This document shows, one piece after another, positions 26,646 through 35,925 of a stretch of DNA of 64,000 nt. The stretch comes from Pseudomonas shahriarae (GTDB lineage: Bacteria > Pseudomonadota > Gammaproteobacteria > Pseudomonadales > Pseudomonadaceae), in assembly GCF_014268455.2 (NCBI RefSeq), contig NZ_CP077085.1, forward strand, positions 4,257,001 to 4,321,000, in the 5' to 3' direction. The notes under the pieces are model-generated. The model did no database searches. It was not told the DNA's origin and worked only from the letters and a program-made list of their open reading frames with translations. Within the stretch, counting starts at the first letter, position 1. Each line of letters starts with the position of its first letter. The translations under genes and the position numbers were made by a program.

Positions 26646-27010
26646 GCCATGCAGATTCAGTGGCGATGTCAAGCGAGAGTGGCCGTGCTGGCTTGAGCTG
26701 ACTGTCCCGGAGGGCTGCTTCCGGTCGGTGGCTAGCGTTCATAGTACCCTAACGATTGATCGCTCCCGCTGCGTAGCAGCCATCGGACTTTCCAAATCGA
26801 ACTTCTGCTTTGGGTCGATTTGAGCCGATTACGACAGGCAGCTTTTGGCCGTTTACTGCCCCTCCTATCACCCAAGCCGTAGGACCTCCTATGGGTAGCA
26901 GGTAGACCTAATTAGCCTGAGAAAGCTTTATCGGCAATATCAGTTTCTTTGCAGCTTCTGCCCTTTTGATTTGCCACCTTGTTCTCCCCTCAACGTGCGA
27001 GGAAACAAGG
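26646..27010. other. Intergenic region before the first conjugation block, with a Pseudomonas repeat copy
   Basis: It carries TTTGGGTCGATTTGAGCC directly followed by GATTACGACAGGCAG and CTTTTGGCCG (about 26811-26853). This is a close relative of the sequence next to the insertion sequence at 18249-18290. A small GCTGC-GTA-GCAGC palindrome lies near 26770. The ribosome binding site of the PilL gene (GAGGA) is at its right end. No gene is supported. Confidence 0.5.
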
Positions 27011-27598
27011 ATGTCCTATCTGCTGAACAGGCCGCTGATGGCCACTTCACTAATCGCTTCACCGCTAGCGGCAGCCATTCTATCAGGCTGTATATCGTCC
27101 CACGGCTTGGTTGAGCCAGAGCCACTAACGGAGTCTGCACGTATTGCATTGCCCTTGAGTAACGCTACGGCTGTCGTATTTGCAGAGCCCTCACCGGCTA
27201 TTCGCTATGGTCGCTACACCCTTGCCAATACGTCGCCCAGGGCAGAGCAAATCGATCTGCTGAGCCAAGTGATCGACATCCAAATACCTGATGGACTTGC
27301 TCCTACCGTCCGGGATGCATTGGCGTACGTGTTGCGCCATTCGGGGTACCAGTTGTGCCCGACAAATGGTGATGTGCAGTTGCTGTACACGCATCCCCTC
27401 CCGGCCTCGCATTACCGCCTGGGCCCGATCTCATTACGCAACGCTCTCGTGACGTTGGGAGGTGTAGCCTGGCAGCCAGTTATTGATGAAAAGACGCGAA
27501 CCATTTGCTTTGAACCCCCCAGTCTTTATGAGCTCGCGTGGAATGTGGGCTCTGTAAGCAAGACCACAGACAGCAAGACGCGTACGGGAGGTGAGTGA
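27011..27598 (+). CDS. pilL: ICE lipoprotein PilL, PFGI-1 class (195 aa)
   Basis: ATG 27011 has GAGGA 9 bases upstream. The N-terminus is a lipoprotein signal (MATSLIASPLAAAILSGC). The body has the features of the ICE PilL family: GRYTL...P...Q.DLLSQVIDIQIP, TVRDALAYVLRHSGYQLC, then LPASHYRLGPISLRNALVTLGGVAWQ, a STN/secretin-like N-terminal domain. It is an outer-membrane-facing component linked to type IV pilus or channel assembly in PFGI-1-like elements. It opens the rightward block 27011-33247, with its stop overlapping the next start. Confidence 0.85.
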   Translation: MSYLLNRPLMATSLIASPLAAAILSGCISSHGLVEPEPLTESARIALPLSNATAVVFAEPSPAIRYGRYTLANTSPRAEQIDLLSQVIDIQIPDGLAPTVRDALAYVLRHSGYQLCPTNGDVQLLYTHPLPASHYRLGPISLRNALVTLGGVAWQPVIDEKTRTICFEPPSLYELAWNVGSVSKTTDSKTRTGGE

Positions 27599-28266
27599 TG
27601 AATCGCCGCTCTCTCCTCCCCGCTCTACAAAACGGAACACTAGTGCTGCTAACAGGTGCAGCGTTGTTTCTGGGTGCGCAGCTATCCGCGCTCTCCTCAG
27701 CCGTTAAGCAAACGCCTTCGAGCGATCAATTCGATAGCTTTCAGCTACATCTCGAAGAGGTAAACGCCAAGCTTGAGGCCTTTGAGCAAATGGGCTTCGT
27801 GACTGAGGAGGCTTATCGGATCCGTGAGCTCACCCTTCAGCAACAGCTTGATGTACTGAATCGGACCAGCGAGCAATCTGCCGATGTTCAAGAACTGCAG
27901 CGTGATTTGGGTGACCTTGCGGCGCAAGTGCAGCTTTTTGATACCCGACTTCTGGCGCTGAAAAACGCCATCGACAGCCTACCTCCTCTCGCTGCATCGC
28001 CAGCTGCCGCCTCCAGTCCACGACCTACTCAGCGAAAAGTCTTCGCCAACAAACCCGCCGCTCTGCCCTTCAACATCCTTGGTGTCGAGTCGCGCGGAGG
28101 TGTGATGTTTTTGGCAGTGGCGGCCACAGATCTGACTCGCCTGGATGATGTGGAATTGCTGCGTGTTTCCGGCTCATACATGCGCTGGAGACTGGACGCA
28201 CTCCAACCTGATTCTGCCCGCTTCAGACAGCCTGATGGCTCCTCCCACACTGCGATAATCCACTAG
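27598..28266 (+). CDS. ICE membrane-anchored coiled-coil protein (222 aa)
   Basis: ATG 27598 overlaps the PilL stop and has GGGAGGTGAG in front; the GTG one codon earlier is less likely. It has one N-terminal transmembrane helix (about 13-33), a coiled coil (~45-130), a Pro/Ala linker and a compact C-terminal domain (LPFNILGVESRGGVMFLAVA). Position after PilL and before the PFL_4693-like gene fits a conserved ICE gene, probably an inner-membrane assembly factor similar in layout to PilP/PilO-type proteins. The name is uncertain. Confidence 0.7.
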   Translation: MNRRSLLPALQNGTLVLLTGAALFLGAQLSALSSAVKQTPSSDQFDSFQLHLEEVNAKLEAFEQMGFVTEEAYRIRELTLQQQLDVLNRTSEQSADVQELQRDLGDLAAQVQLFDTRLLALKNAIDSLPPLAASPAAASSPRPTQRKVFANKPAALPFNILGVESRGGVMFLAVAATDLTRLDDVELLRVSGSYMRWRLDALQPDSARFRQPDGSSHTAIIH

Positions 28267-28276
28267 GAGGTCCGCG

Positions 28277-28999
28277 TTGAAACAAGCGTATTTGATGATC
28301 GCGCTGAGTGGACTATTCATTTCAGATTGGACTGAGGTCTGTGCGCAGGAGGAGAAATCAGTCATTGAAAACAGTCGCTTTCAGGAACAGCTAATCTCCT
28401 CGGAACAATCAAAAGCCCATGAATGGGGGCTTAAGGCTCAAGAGTGGCAGCGCTACCGTGAGCTTATGGAGGGGCCGCTGGGCATCTATTCGCCAGGCAT
28501 TGATCCCCTGACTGCCTTGGGCCTGGAGGCACGTGATAGCAACGAGCAGAAGCGCTACACGGAGATGCAGGCACACGCCGAGTACCGTCGGGTTACCAAG
28601 CTATTTGCCTATCAGAACGCCTACAACGAGGCCTTCGCGCGGCTTTACCCCAACCTACTCCCAGTAAATTTGATAGGTACGGGCAACACACTTCAATCCT
28701 CTCCCGTCTCAGCGCCGGCCAGACTGATGGTCTTCGTTACGATCGACTGCAAGGGATGCGTAGAGCAGGTTAAGTGGCTTCAAAATGCTAATCATCACTT
28801 TGATCTTTACCTGCTGGGGGCAGGTGGAAACGACGAGCTTATTCGAGGTTGGGCCAACACAGCAGGCATTGAGCCGAAGAAAGTCCGAAGCCGCGACATC
28901 ACCCTGAATCACGACAACGGTCGCTGGGCCAGCCTCGGAGACGGAGGAACTTTTCCAGCAGTAATGCGACAGGTCAACGGCCAATGGCAACGACACTGA
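28277..28999 (+). CDS. Integrating conjugative element protein, TIGR03759/PFL_4693 family (240 aa)
   Basis: It starts with TTG at 28277, supported by AGGAGG 7 bases upstream and by a signal peptide directly after (KQAYLMIALSGLFISDWTEVCA). Family marks: HEWGLKAQEWQRYRELMEGPLG, then IDPLTALGLEARDSNEQKRY, and a thioredoxin-like C-terminal half with a CxxC (DCKGC, in FVTIDCKGCVEQV). The predicted location is the periplasm, where it may handle disulfides or scaffold the transfer channel. Its end overlaps the lytic transglycosylase gene by 16 bases. Confidence 0.85.
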   Translation: MKQAYLMIALSGLFISDWTEVCAQEEKSVIENSRFQEQLISSEQSKAHEWGLKAQEWQRYRELMEGPLGIYSPGIDPLTALGLEARDSNEQKRYTEMQAHAEYRRVTKLFAYQNAYNEAFARLYPNLLPVNLIGTGNTLQSSPVSAPARLMVFVTIDCKGCVEQVKWLQNANHHFDLYLLGAGGNDELIRGWANTAGIEPKKVRSRDITLNHDNGRWASLGDGGTFPAVMRQVNGQWQRH

Positions 29000-29544
29000 T
29001 TGTCGCTGGTGCGTTGTTGATTGGAGGTCTTACCCCAGCAAGCGCCTCTGCTTACGAAGTTCCGCCACCGGCTTACCAGTTGGCAACACATCGTACCGGC
29101 GTTCCTGCAGAGGTGCTTTACGCACTCGCACTTCAGGAAAGCGGAACAGTGTTGCGCGGCCAAGTGATTCCCTGGCCTTGGACCTTGAATGTCGCTGGCA
29201 AGCCATATCGCTTTTCAAGCAGCGAGGCGGCTTGCAGTGCACTCCTCCAATCCATACGGAATGTAGGCGCTAAAGCGGTGGATGTCGGATTGGGCCAAAT
29301 CAATATTGGCTGGAACGGTAAGCGTTTCCTCCAGCCATGTGACGCCCTGGATCCGTATCGTAATTTGGCGGTGGCTACCGACTTGCTCCGAGAGCACAAA
29401 ACCGCAGACAACGACTGGGTAACTGCCGCCGGACGTTATCACCGCCCGGCAGGCGGCGTGCCCGCAGCGCGCTATCGAAGATCCTTTGCCCAACACCTCT
29501 CTCGTATTACCCGACCATCACTTCAAGGAACGAAGACACCATGA
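28984..29544 (+). CDS. Lytic transglycosylase of the conjugation system (186 aa)
   Basis: It has an N-terminal signal peptide (ATTLIVAGALLIGGLTPASASA) and an SLT-type domain. The catalytic Glu is in the ALALQESG segment, and the GLGQINIGWN motif and the AAGRYHRP segment complete the fold. It cuts peptidoglycan to make room for the transfer channel in the periplasm. It overlaps the genes on both sides (16 and 4 bases), consistent with one operon. Confidence 0.88.
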   Translation: MATTLIVAGALLIGGLTPASASAYEVPPPAYQLATHRTGVPAEVLYALALQESGTVLRGQVIPWPWTLNVAGKPYRFSSSEAACSALLQSIRNVGAKAVDVGLGQINIGWNGKRFLQPCDALDPYRNLAVATDLLREHKTADNDWVTAAGRYHRPAGGVPAARYRRSFAQHLSRITRPSLQGTKTP

Positions 29545-30056
29545 AGATCCCACTCGTTTTGGGAGTCGTAAACCTGCTCCTCACCGCATTCACTCATGCC
29601 GCGCTGATCGTGGTGGAGGATACGGGAGGTACTTCTGCTATTCCCTACTACCGAATACTCAATCTGCCTTCTGACGACCAGTCGGCCAAGCCCATGACCT
29701 TGCCAGCAGTGCGCATCAATCCATACAGCGAGGCTGATATGTTGCCGGTGAAGTCCAAACGCTTAAGCCCGGGCAAAATCGAAAATCGCGTAACCAATGC
29801 CCCTGGGCTTGTGCCGTTATTTCTTGTGGGTGACGACGAGCTTTCACGCCGCTGGTTAGCCGCCAGGGTGGATTTATTACGCGGAATGAGTGCAGTCGGG
29901 CTGGTGGTGAACGTGCAACACATAGAAGCGCTGAAAGAGCTGCGTGAACTCGGTACAGGGCTTGAAATCGTGCCAGCGTCGGCTGATGACCTTGCTCTAA
30001 GAATGGGTGTTAAACATTACCCCGTGCTGATCACGGCGACCGGCATAGAGCAGTAG
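29541..30056 (+). CDS. Integrating conjugative element protein, TIGR03765/PFL_4695 family (171 aa)
   Basis: ATG overlaps the previous stop (ATGA). The protein carries a signal peptide (IPLVLGVVNLLLTAFTHA) followed by LIVVEDTGGTSAIPYY and the block GLVPLFLVGDDELSRRWL, with a C-terminal KHYPVLITATGIEQ. These match the PFL_4695 family, located between the transglycosylase and TraD in PFGI-1-like elements. It is probably periplasmic; its exact task in transfer is unknown. Confidence 0.85.
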   Translation: MKIPLVLGVVNLLLTAFTHAALIVVEDTGGTSAIPYYRILNLPSDDQSAKPMTLPAVRINPYSEADMLPVKSKRLSPGKIENRVTNAPGLVPLFLVGDDELSRRWLAARVDLLRGMSAVGLVVNVQHIEALKELRELGTGLEIVPASADDLALRMGVKHYPVLITATGIEQ

Positions 30057-30058
30057 CA

Positions 30059-32227
30059 ATGACCCAGTCGCACACCATAGAAGCGTTGCTCCGTCCTGCT
30101 GTTGAGCTGTACACCGTAGCAGTATGCATAGTCGGGGCTTATCTAAGCCTGTTCGCGCCATGGTCACTGGCACTGACACCCTTATTTGGTGTTACCGCGG
30201 CTCTGTTTTTTCTGGGGTTTGGCTGGGTTCGTCTTCGCCAAGCGCTGGTGGTGCTGCGCTATCGACGCAACATCCGTCGCCTGCCGCGTTACGTGATGAC
30301 CAGTAAAAACGTTCCAGTCAGTAATCGGCGCCTCTTCATTGGCATTGGGTTCAAGTGGGAACAGCGTCATACACAACGGCTGATGCAGACCTACAGGCCA
30401 GAGTTTCGTCGATACGTTGAGCCTACAGCGTTGTTCCAAGCCGTTCGCCACATGGAGGAGCGCATGGAGTACGTCAGTTTTCCGCTGAACCTGCTGCCGA
30501 AAGCGACCTCCTGGGACAGCCCTCTGAATCCTGTGCGCCCTCTTCCACCTGTGGGAGGCTCTCCACGCCTTCATGGGGTCGAACCGATAGAAGTCGAAGT
30601 GTCGCTGCCCTTGGGGGAGCGAGTGGGCCATAGCTTGATCCTGGGCACTACCCGGGTAGGTAAGACTCGGCTGGCTGAGCTGTTCATCACCCAGGACATT
30701 CGTCGGGTGAAACAGGTCAACGGATTACCAGAGTTTGAACCCGTGATTGTCTTCGATCCAAAGGGCGATGCTGACCTGCTCAAGCGCATATATATCGAAG
30801 CCAAACGTGCTGGCAGAAAGGGAGAGTTTTACGTATTCCATCTAGGTTGGCCGGACTTTTCCTCCAGGTATAACGCCGTGGGCCGCTTTGGACGGATCTC
30901 AGAGGTAGCCAGCAGAATTTCCGGGCAGTTATCAGGTGAAGGCAATAGTGCGGCGTTTCGCGAGTTCGCCTGGCGCTTCGTTAACATCATTGCCCGCGCG
31001 CTGGTGGAGCTGGGTGTTAGACCTGACTACCTGAAGATTCAGCAGCATGTGATCAATATTGATGCCTTGTTTATCGAATACAGCGGCTACTACTTTGCCA
31101 AGCATGATCCTAAAGCGTGGGAAGTGATCGTCACCATCGAAGGTGCGCTGAACGAAAAGAATACCCCGTTCAATATGCGTGGTCGGCAAAAACGCGTGAC
31201 AGCCATTGACCAATACCTTGCGAAAACCCGGGTAGCTGATCCCGTAATGGATGGACTGCGTTCTGCAGTGAGGTATGACAAAACCTACTTCGACAAAATT
31301 GTTGCCTCGCTTCTTCCCCTCCTGGAGAAGCTGACCACCGGCCGCATGGCTGAACTGATATCCCCAAATTACACAGACTTGAATGACCCACGGCCTATCT
31401 TTGATTGGATGCAGGTCGTCCGTAAGCGCGCGATCGTGTATGTCGGTTTGGATGCTTTGTCTGACCCAGAGGTTGCCGCAGCCGTGGGCAACTCGATGTT
31501 TTCCGACCTGGTGTCAGTGGCTGGCCACATCTACAAATTCGGCATTGGCGACGGTCTACCCGGCGGTACCTGCGATCAGAAGATCCCGATCAATCTGCAT
31601 GCCGACGAGTTCAACGAGCTGATGGGGGATGAGTTCATCCCGATGATCAACAAGGGCGGCGGCGCCGGCATTCAGGTCAGCGCCTATACCCAAACCATCA
31701 GCGACATCGAGGCCAAGATTGGCAACCGCGCTAAAGCGGGCCAAGTGGTGGGCAACTTCAACAACTTGTTCATGCTGAGGGTGCGCGAGACAGCGACGGC
31801 TGAGCTGCTGACCAAGCAGTTACCCAAGGTCGATGTGTACTCAACCACGTTAGTGAGCGGCGCCACAGACAGTTCAGATCCCTCCGGCAGTACCGACTTC
31901 ACCAGCAACACTCAAGACCGGGTCAGCTCTACCAGCGTGCCGCTGATTGAGCCAGCTCACATTGTCAGCCTTCCTAAAGGACAGGCTTTCGCTCTGATCG
32001 AAGGAGGAAATCTCTGGAAGGTTCGCATGCCGTTGCCTGCTCCAGATCCCGATGAGCTGATGCCCAAGGATCTAAGAGCCCTGGCCGAGAATATGCGGAA
32101 GAGCTACGTCGATGGCGGTGGCGAATGGTGGACCAGTAGCGGAACACGCAACCTGGATGAATCGTTGCCGGCAGGCTTGCTGGATGACGTTTCGGCAGAG
32201 GCCGTTCAGGAGACACCGCACCTATGA
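30059..32227 (+). CDS. traD: Conjugative coupling protein TraD (722 aa)
   Basis: Two transmembrane helices lie in the first 60 residues. The ATPase domain has Walker A GTTRVGKT (196-203), a Walker-B-like block VIVFDPKGDADLL (about 231-243), and the motif INLHADEFNEL later in the domain. The length is normal for ICE TraD proteins. It recruits the relaxase-bound DNA and feeds it to the secretion channel at the inner membrane. It is followed with a 4-base overlap by a small gene. Confidence 0.93.
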   Translation: MTQSHTIEALLRPAVELYTVAVCIVGAYLSLFAPWSLALTPLFGVTAALFFLGFGWVRLRQALVVLRYRRNIRRLPRYVMTSKNVPVSNRRLFIGIGFKWEQRHTQRLMQTYRPEFRRYVEPTALFQAVRHMEERMEYVSFPLNLLPKATSWDSPLNPVRPLPPVGGSPRLHGVEPIEVEVSLPLGERVGHSLILGTTRVGKTRLAELFITQDIRRVKQVNGLPEFEPVIVFDPKGDADLLKRIYIEAKRAGRKGEFYVFHLGWPDFSSRYNAVGRFGRISEVASRISGQLSGEGNSAAFREFAWRFVNIIARALVELGVRPDYLKIQQHVINIDALFIEYSGYYFAKHDPKAWEVIVTIEGALNEKNTPFNMRGRQKRVTAIDQYLAKTRVADPVMDGLRSAVRYDKTYFDKIVASLLPLLEKLTTGRMAELISPNYTDLNDPRPIFDWMQVVRKRAIVYVGLDALSDPEVAAAVGNSMFSDLVSVAGHIYKFGIGDGLPGGTCDQKIPINLHADEFNELMGDEFIPMINKGGGAGIQVSAYTQTISDIEAKIGNRAKAGQVVGNFNNLFMLRVRETATAELLTKQLPKVDVYSTTLVSGATDSSDPSGSTDFTSNTQDRVSSTSVPLIEPAHIVSLPKGQAFALIEGGNLWKVRMPLPAPDPDELMPKDLRALAENMRKSYVDGGGEWWTSSGTRNLDESLPAGLLDDVSAEAVQETPHL

Positions 32228-32484
32228 GATGGCCATCGCGCATGGAGCTGCACTTTATCAATCTCAGAGCAATGACCCCCGCCGTAAGAGAAATCTCAGG
32301 TGAGCTCCAGTTGCTGCTGGGCTGCGCCAAGCTAGGCATCTACGACGGTCATGCGCTCTTTGAACAACTACAAGAGAAAGGCCTAAAGCCCTATTGGGCC
32401 AACCCCAGCAGCATACGGGTTGAAGACCCGCTAGCAGGCTCTCTGCTTGTTTGCTTTGAACACCGATGCATGACCATTCACTGA
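32224..32484 (+). CDS. Small ICE protein between TraD and the PFL_4697-like gene (86 aa)
   Basis: ATG overlaps the TraD stop (ATGA). The sequence is soluble and begins MRWPSRMELHFINLRAMTPA, with a central IYDGHALFEQLQEKGLKPYW. The tight fit in the operon supports it as real. I do not recognise a family. Confidence 0.6.
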   Translation: MRWPSRMELHFINLRAMTPAVREISGELQLLLGCAKLGIYDGHALFEQLQEKGLKPYWANPSSIRVEDPLAGSLLVCFEHRCMTIH

Positions 32485-32497
32485 TCAAGGGAAGACC

Positions 32498-33247
32498 ATG
32501 GCAAGTGCGACTGAGACCGCCAGAAGCCAGCAGCAATACCGTGATAAGAGCTGGTTCAGCAAAGCCATAGGCCTGCCATTTGCTTTACTCGGCATCCTGC
32601 TCATTTCACTGTTCTTCAGTATTGTGATGGAGTGGATTGGACTGTACTTCTTCTGGCAGGAAGAAGGATGGCATCACTCGAGGGACATGCTGAATAACGA
32701 GCTGGAGTGGATATCCAAGTCGTTCACCCAGAGCCTGTTGATTCAAGACCCGGACCACACAGCACGTTGGCTCATTGGATTGGTATACGAATGGTGTTTT
32801 GTGAAAACGGGTCTGATTGAATGGGTCCAGCTTTCATCCGTACAAGCAAGGATGAACAGCTCAAAGGGTGGAGACCTTCAGTACCACCTAGGACTAGCTT
32901 ACGTTCAAATCGAGAACTACGGCCTGGCAGCGATTTATGCGGCACTGACCTATCTGGCGAGGCTTTTGATTCTGACGCTGACTGTTCCTTTATTCCTGAT
33001 GGCAGTGTTCACAGGCTTTGTGGATGGCCTGGTACGCCGTGACCTTCGACGGTTCGGTGCAGGGCGAGAGTCGGGGTTTGTCTACCACCGCGCAAAGATG
33101 ATGATCGTGCCCATGATGGTTGCGCCCTGGATTATCTACCCTGCTCTCCCGATGACCGTAAATCCGATCTTGATACTGCTCCCCAATGCAGTTGCACTAG
33201 GATTTATAGTGACCATCTCCGCAGGAAGCTTCAAAAAATATCTCTGA
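32498..33247 (+). CDS. Integrating conjugative element membrane protein, TIGR03747/PFL_4697 family (249 aa)
   Basis: It is preceded by AAGGGAAGACC. Hydrophobic segments lie at about 27-50, 145-175 and 200-240, with a charged middle. Opening and middle motifs (SWFSKAIGLPFALLGILLIS, EEGWHHSRDMLNNELEWI) match the family that follows TraD in PFGI-1-like elements. It ends the first conjugation block; beyond it cargo begins and gene direction changes. Confidence 0.87.
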   Translation: MASATETARSQQQYRDKSWFSKAIGLPFALLGILLISLFFSIVMEWIGLYFFWQEEGWHHSRDMLNNELEWISKSFTQSLLIQDPDHTARWLIGLVYEWCFVKTGLIEWVQLSSVQARMNSSKGGDLQYHLGLAYVQIENYGLAAIYAALTYLARLLILTLTVPLFLMAVFTGFVDGLVRRDLRRFGAGRESGFVYHRAKMMIVPMMVAPWIIYPALPMTVNPILILLPNAVALGFIVTISAGSFKKYL

Positions 33248-33596
33248 GTGCAATTGCCCGCCCAGAACGAGAGTACATCGGCACGATGCAATGCCCTCAA
33301 GTATCTCGACCTACGACAGCAACTAGTGAGCGCCTGCCCTCGGCCAAAAGCGTTCATGCCTCCTGATAAAGCAGGCCTTCGATTAAAAACACAAACAACA
33401 AGCACAACACTTAACATCAGCAAAGATAACAACACTTAGATAGATCACCCTCCACAACAGGAAAAACCAACCGCACCTTCTAAATATCAGACTAAACGAC
33501 TACTTCACTGTTCGACAACGCAAAACCCTCAGCAGCTTATGAAAGCAACAAATCTCTATTTATTGAAATCCGCCAAGTAGCCACCTCTACCATACA
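33248..33596. other. AT-rich junction between conjugation block and cargo
   Basis: No gene is supported. Base composition drops abruptly to AT rich at about 33380, in step with the minus-strand cargo genes that follow. This is the left junction of the 14-kb cargo inserted between the two conjugation blocks. Confidence 0.45.
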
Positions 33597-34253
33597 TCAA
33601 TCTATATAATCATCTAAACGCTCCTGCAGATGAGGACTCAATAAAACCGCCCATCTTAAAAACGCAGAAAATTCTTGTTTTTTATGCATAAAATTCTTTA
33701 TAAGCTCGAAGGCTCGATCTCTATCAGAATCCAACCTCCCCTCATCGTCTTCATAAATGTTAATTTGTTCCAACAGCGAATAGTACTTCTTAAAAATACG
33801 TTTACGGAGATAAGCCCCTGCAACCATTCTATTACCCGTATCCTCCTGATTATATATACGACCTAGCAGCTCTGCAGTCTCTACAACCAACGGATCGTCA
33901 CTCATAGCCTCAACAATAACTTCTTTCCCATAAGCTGTAACTGGAGGCGAGTGCTTAATTAAACGACAGACGTCAAGGTTCGGATTTGTACAATCAACAA
34001 CTCTGGTTTCAGCAGCTTTGAAATTATTGCATCTAGCGCAAGAAAAAAACAAATTACTCCATTCAAACTGCATATCAGGCCGATCTCTACGAGATTCAAA
34101 ATGCTCAACATTAAAACTAAGTGGGTCTTTTGTCTCACACAAGTAACACTTATTCAGAAAATCTTTACGTAGAGCTTCTGCAATGTCTTTCCCACGCCAA
34201 CTCATTAACGCAAGGGTTATTGGAGCAGTCTCGCTTCTAGTCACATTAAACAT
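33597..34253 (-). CDS. HNH endonuclease of a Septu-like pair (PtuB-like, 218 aa)
   Basis: The HNH domain holds two zinc-binding Cys pairs, CYLC (36-39) and CARC (72-75), with the catalytic His in VEHF (His51) and the Asn in SNLFF (Asn67). The rest is helical. Its start overlaps the ATPase gene by 8 bases, so the pair is coupled. In Septu systems PtuA (ATPase) and PtuB (HNH nuclease) form a complex that restricts phage by nuclease activity. Gene order and domain content match; assignment to Septu rather than another ATPase/HNH pair is by domain logic only. The gene is AT rich compared with the ICE backbone. Confidence 0.8.
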   Translation of the reverse strand: MFNVTRSETAPITLALMSWRGKDIAEALRKDFLNKCYLCETKDPLSFNVEHFESRRDRPDMQFEWSNLFFSCARCNNFKAAETRVVDCTNPNLDVCRLIKHSPPVTAYGKEVIVEAMSDDPLVVETAELLGRIYNQEDTGNRMVAGAYLRKRIFKKYYSLLEQINIYEDDEGRLDSDRDRAFELIKNFMHKKQEFSAFLRWAVLLSPHLQERLDDYID

Positions 34254-35478
34254 CGTCTACTCCTTCGTTTTTCGGGCCAGATAGACGTAAAACTTTATTT
34301 TTAGCTTTTTCAAAGTACATCCTAGATTCCGGATCGAGAATTAGTTTGTAAGGTGAAACACTATCAATAAGTCCTTTAAATATCAGATAGTCCGGGGCAG
34401 GACTTGCCGCAAGCTTATCAAGCTGTACAATTTTCTCCTCCAGTTTTTTGGAAATCGCTGGCACCCCGAGTAGACCTTCGATAATAGAATCTACAGGATA
34501 CATAGATAAGTCATGTGCGGTTTTTCCCGATGACAAATCGTAGATCAAAACGTCATCAACCGATGAAAGCACAAAAGGAGAATGCGTAGTTACTACATAC
34601 TGAATCGCGGGAAACGACCGCATTAGGAATGGTAGAATTTTTCTTTGTAGAGAAACATGAAGGTGCGCATCTATCTCATCAATCAACACTACCCCTCTCA
34701 ATTCCGAAGGAATTATCTTATGGCGTTCACACCGCATCAGCAAATCTGCAATAATACTGAAAATAGCCGAATACCCTGACGACAACTCTTGAAACTTTGC
34801 TCTTGGCATACCATCGCGAGATATAAAATACCTAAGTAGATCAGCATCAAACTCCAGACTTAGAGAGTCATCTTCAAAAAGATACTTAAGATCCTGCTCA
34901 AACTTATCGAGCCACGACTCAATCTCATCAAACCGAGATAAGTCACTGCTATTTAACGACGCAACTGCCGCCCTAACCTTCAAATTAACTATATGCTGCT
35001 CCAGCTCCTCACCATACTTGAAATCAGCATAATAACGAGCATTCTCCTTAACAACACCACCAGCTCCAGAGACATCCTTTATCTCTGCCTGCCTAGTAGC
35101 AGAAAACAACTTTAGAACCGCCACATGCTCCTTGAGTGACTTAGAAAACTCTTCGACCCCACTAATCTTAAAAAGATAGTCTCCTCGATTCTTTCGATAA
35201 TTTTCACGGTGAATCTTCAGCAATCCTACATGAGATTCCATATGCTCCGGGTAATTCCGAATGCTAGCATGAGCATTTCTAATACCACTTATATAGTTAG
35301 CTTTATACGTGTAACCATGACCAAGAAAATCCTTTAAACTCTCATGCAACTTCCTTACAAAAGAAGTTTTTCCCGAGCCGTTTTGACCTACAATCAAAAG
35401 ACTTTTCCCACGAGGCTTTACACTTACATACCTCGAGATACTTGGCACATAACAAAGTATAGATTCTAAAGCACCCAT
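34246..35478 (-). CDS. ABC/SMC-type ATPase of a Septu-like pair (PtuA-like, 410 aa)
   Basis: ATG 35478 is chosen because GGAGG is right before it; the frame extends upstream to 35517 without another good start signal. Walker A is GQNGSGKT (31-38). A long helical insertion follows, then an ABC-like signature region (ELSSGYSAIFSI), Walker B VVLIDEIDAHLH and the H-loop-like VTTHSPFVLS. These are the marks of the OLD/PtuA/RecF-type AAA15 ATPase group. It is the first gene of the pair with the HNH gene and, like it, AT rich. It would sense infection and control the HNH partner. Confidence 0.85.
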   Translation of the reverse strand: MGALESILCYVPSISRYVSVKPRGKSLLIVGQNGSGKTSFVRKLHESLKDFLGHGYTYKANYISGIRNAHASIRNYPEHMESHVGLLKIHRENYRKNRGDYLFKISGVEEFSKSLKEHVAVLKLFSATRQAEIKDVSGAGGVVKENARYYADFKYGEELEQHIVNLKVRAAVASLNSSDLSRFDEIESWLDKFEQDLKYLFEDDSLSLEFDADLLRYFISRDGMPRAKFQELSSGYSAIFSIIADLLMRCERHKIIPSELRGVVLIDEIDAHLHVSLQRKILPFLMRSFPAIQYVVTTHSPFVLSSVDDVLIYDLSSGKTAHDLSMYPVDSIIEGLLGVPAISKKLEEKIVQLDKLAASPAPDYLIFKGLIDSVSPYKLILDPESRMYFEKAKNKVLRLSGPKNEGVDDV

Positions 35479-35925
35479 CTCACCTCCAAGGCACACAACT
35501 TCTCTTAAAAAAACCACCCCAACACCCAGTTAACCTTCGACCATAAACTCCCCCCAACGCTGACAAACATCCCACTCCTCTAGGGCTAGCAACATCCCTA
35601 GTAATAGCAAATTCTTCTTAACGAGAACGGCTGCACAAAATAAAAGAATGCAATAATTACTCAGGTCGTCACTCTATAATTCAAAGCTACCCAAGCAGCT
35701 CCTGAGAAAATTGACTTTTTCTTTTCATGAGCCTACGCAGATCTGCATAGATAGGGGTTGTTAACAAAACCCTAGCGGCCTGGCCTCATCATCCTTGAGT
35801 GTATCGGGGGTGTTGGTATTGCATTGACCCGCCGACACAGTCGTAGAACTGAAAATACCGTGATCGTGGCGAAAAGCCACCCTCTTTCAGTGGAAACCTA
35901 AAAATTTCTGAAGAAGCGCTGAGCA
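35479..35925. other. Intergenic region upstream of the Septu-like pair
   Basis: About 450 bases, AT rich on the left side, containing the promoter of the minus-strand pair by position. No gene or clear motif is seen. Confidence 0.4.
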
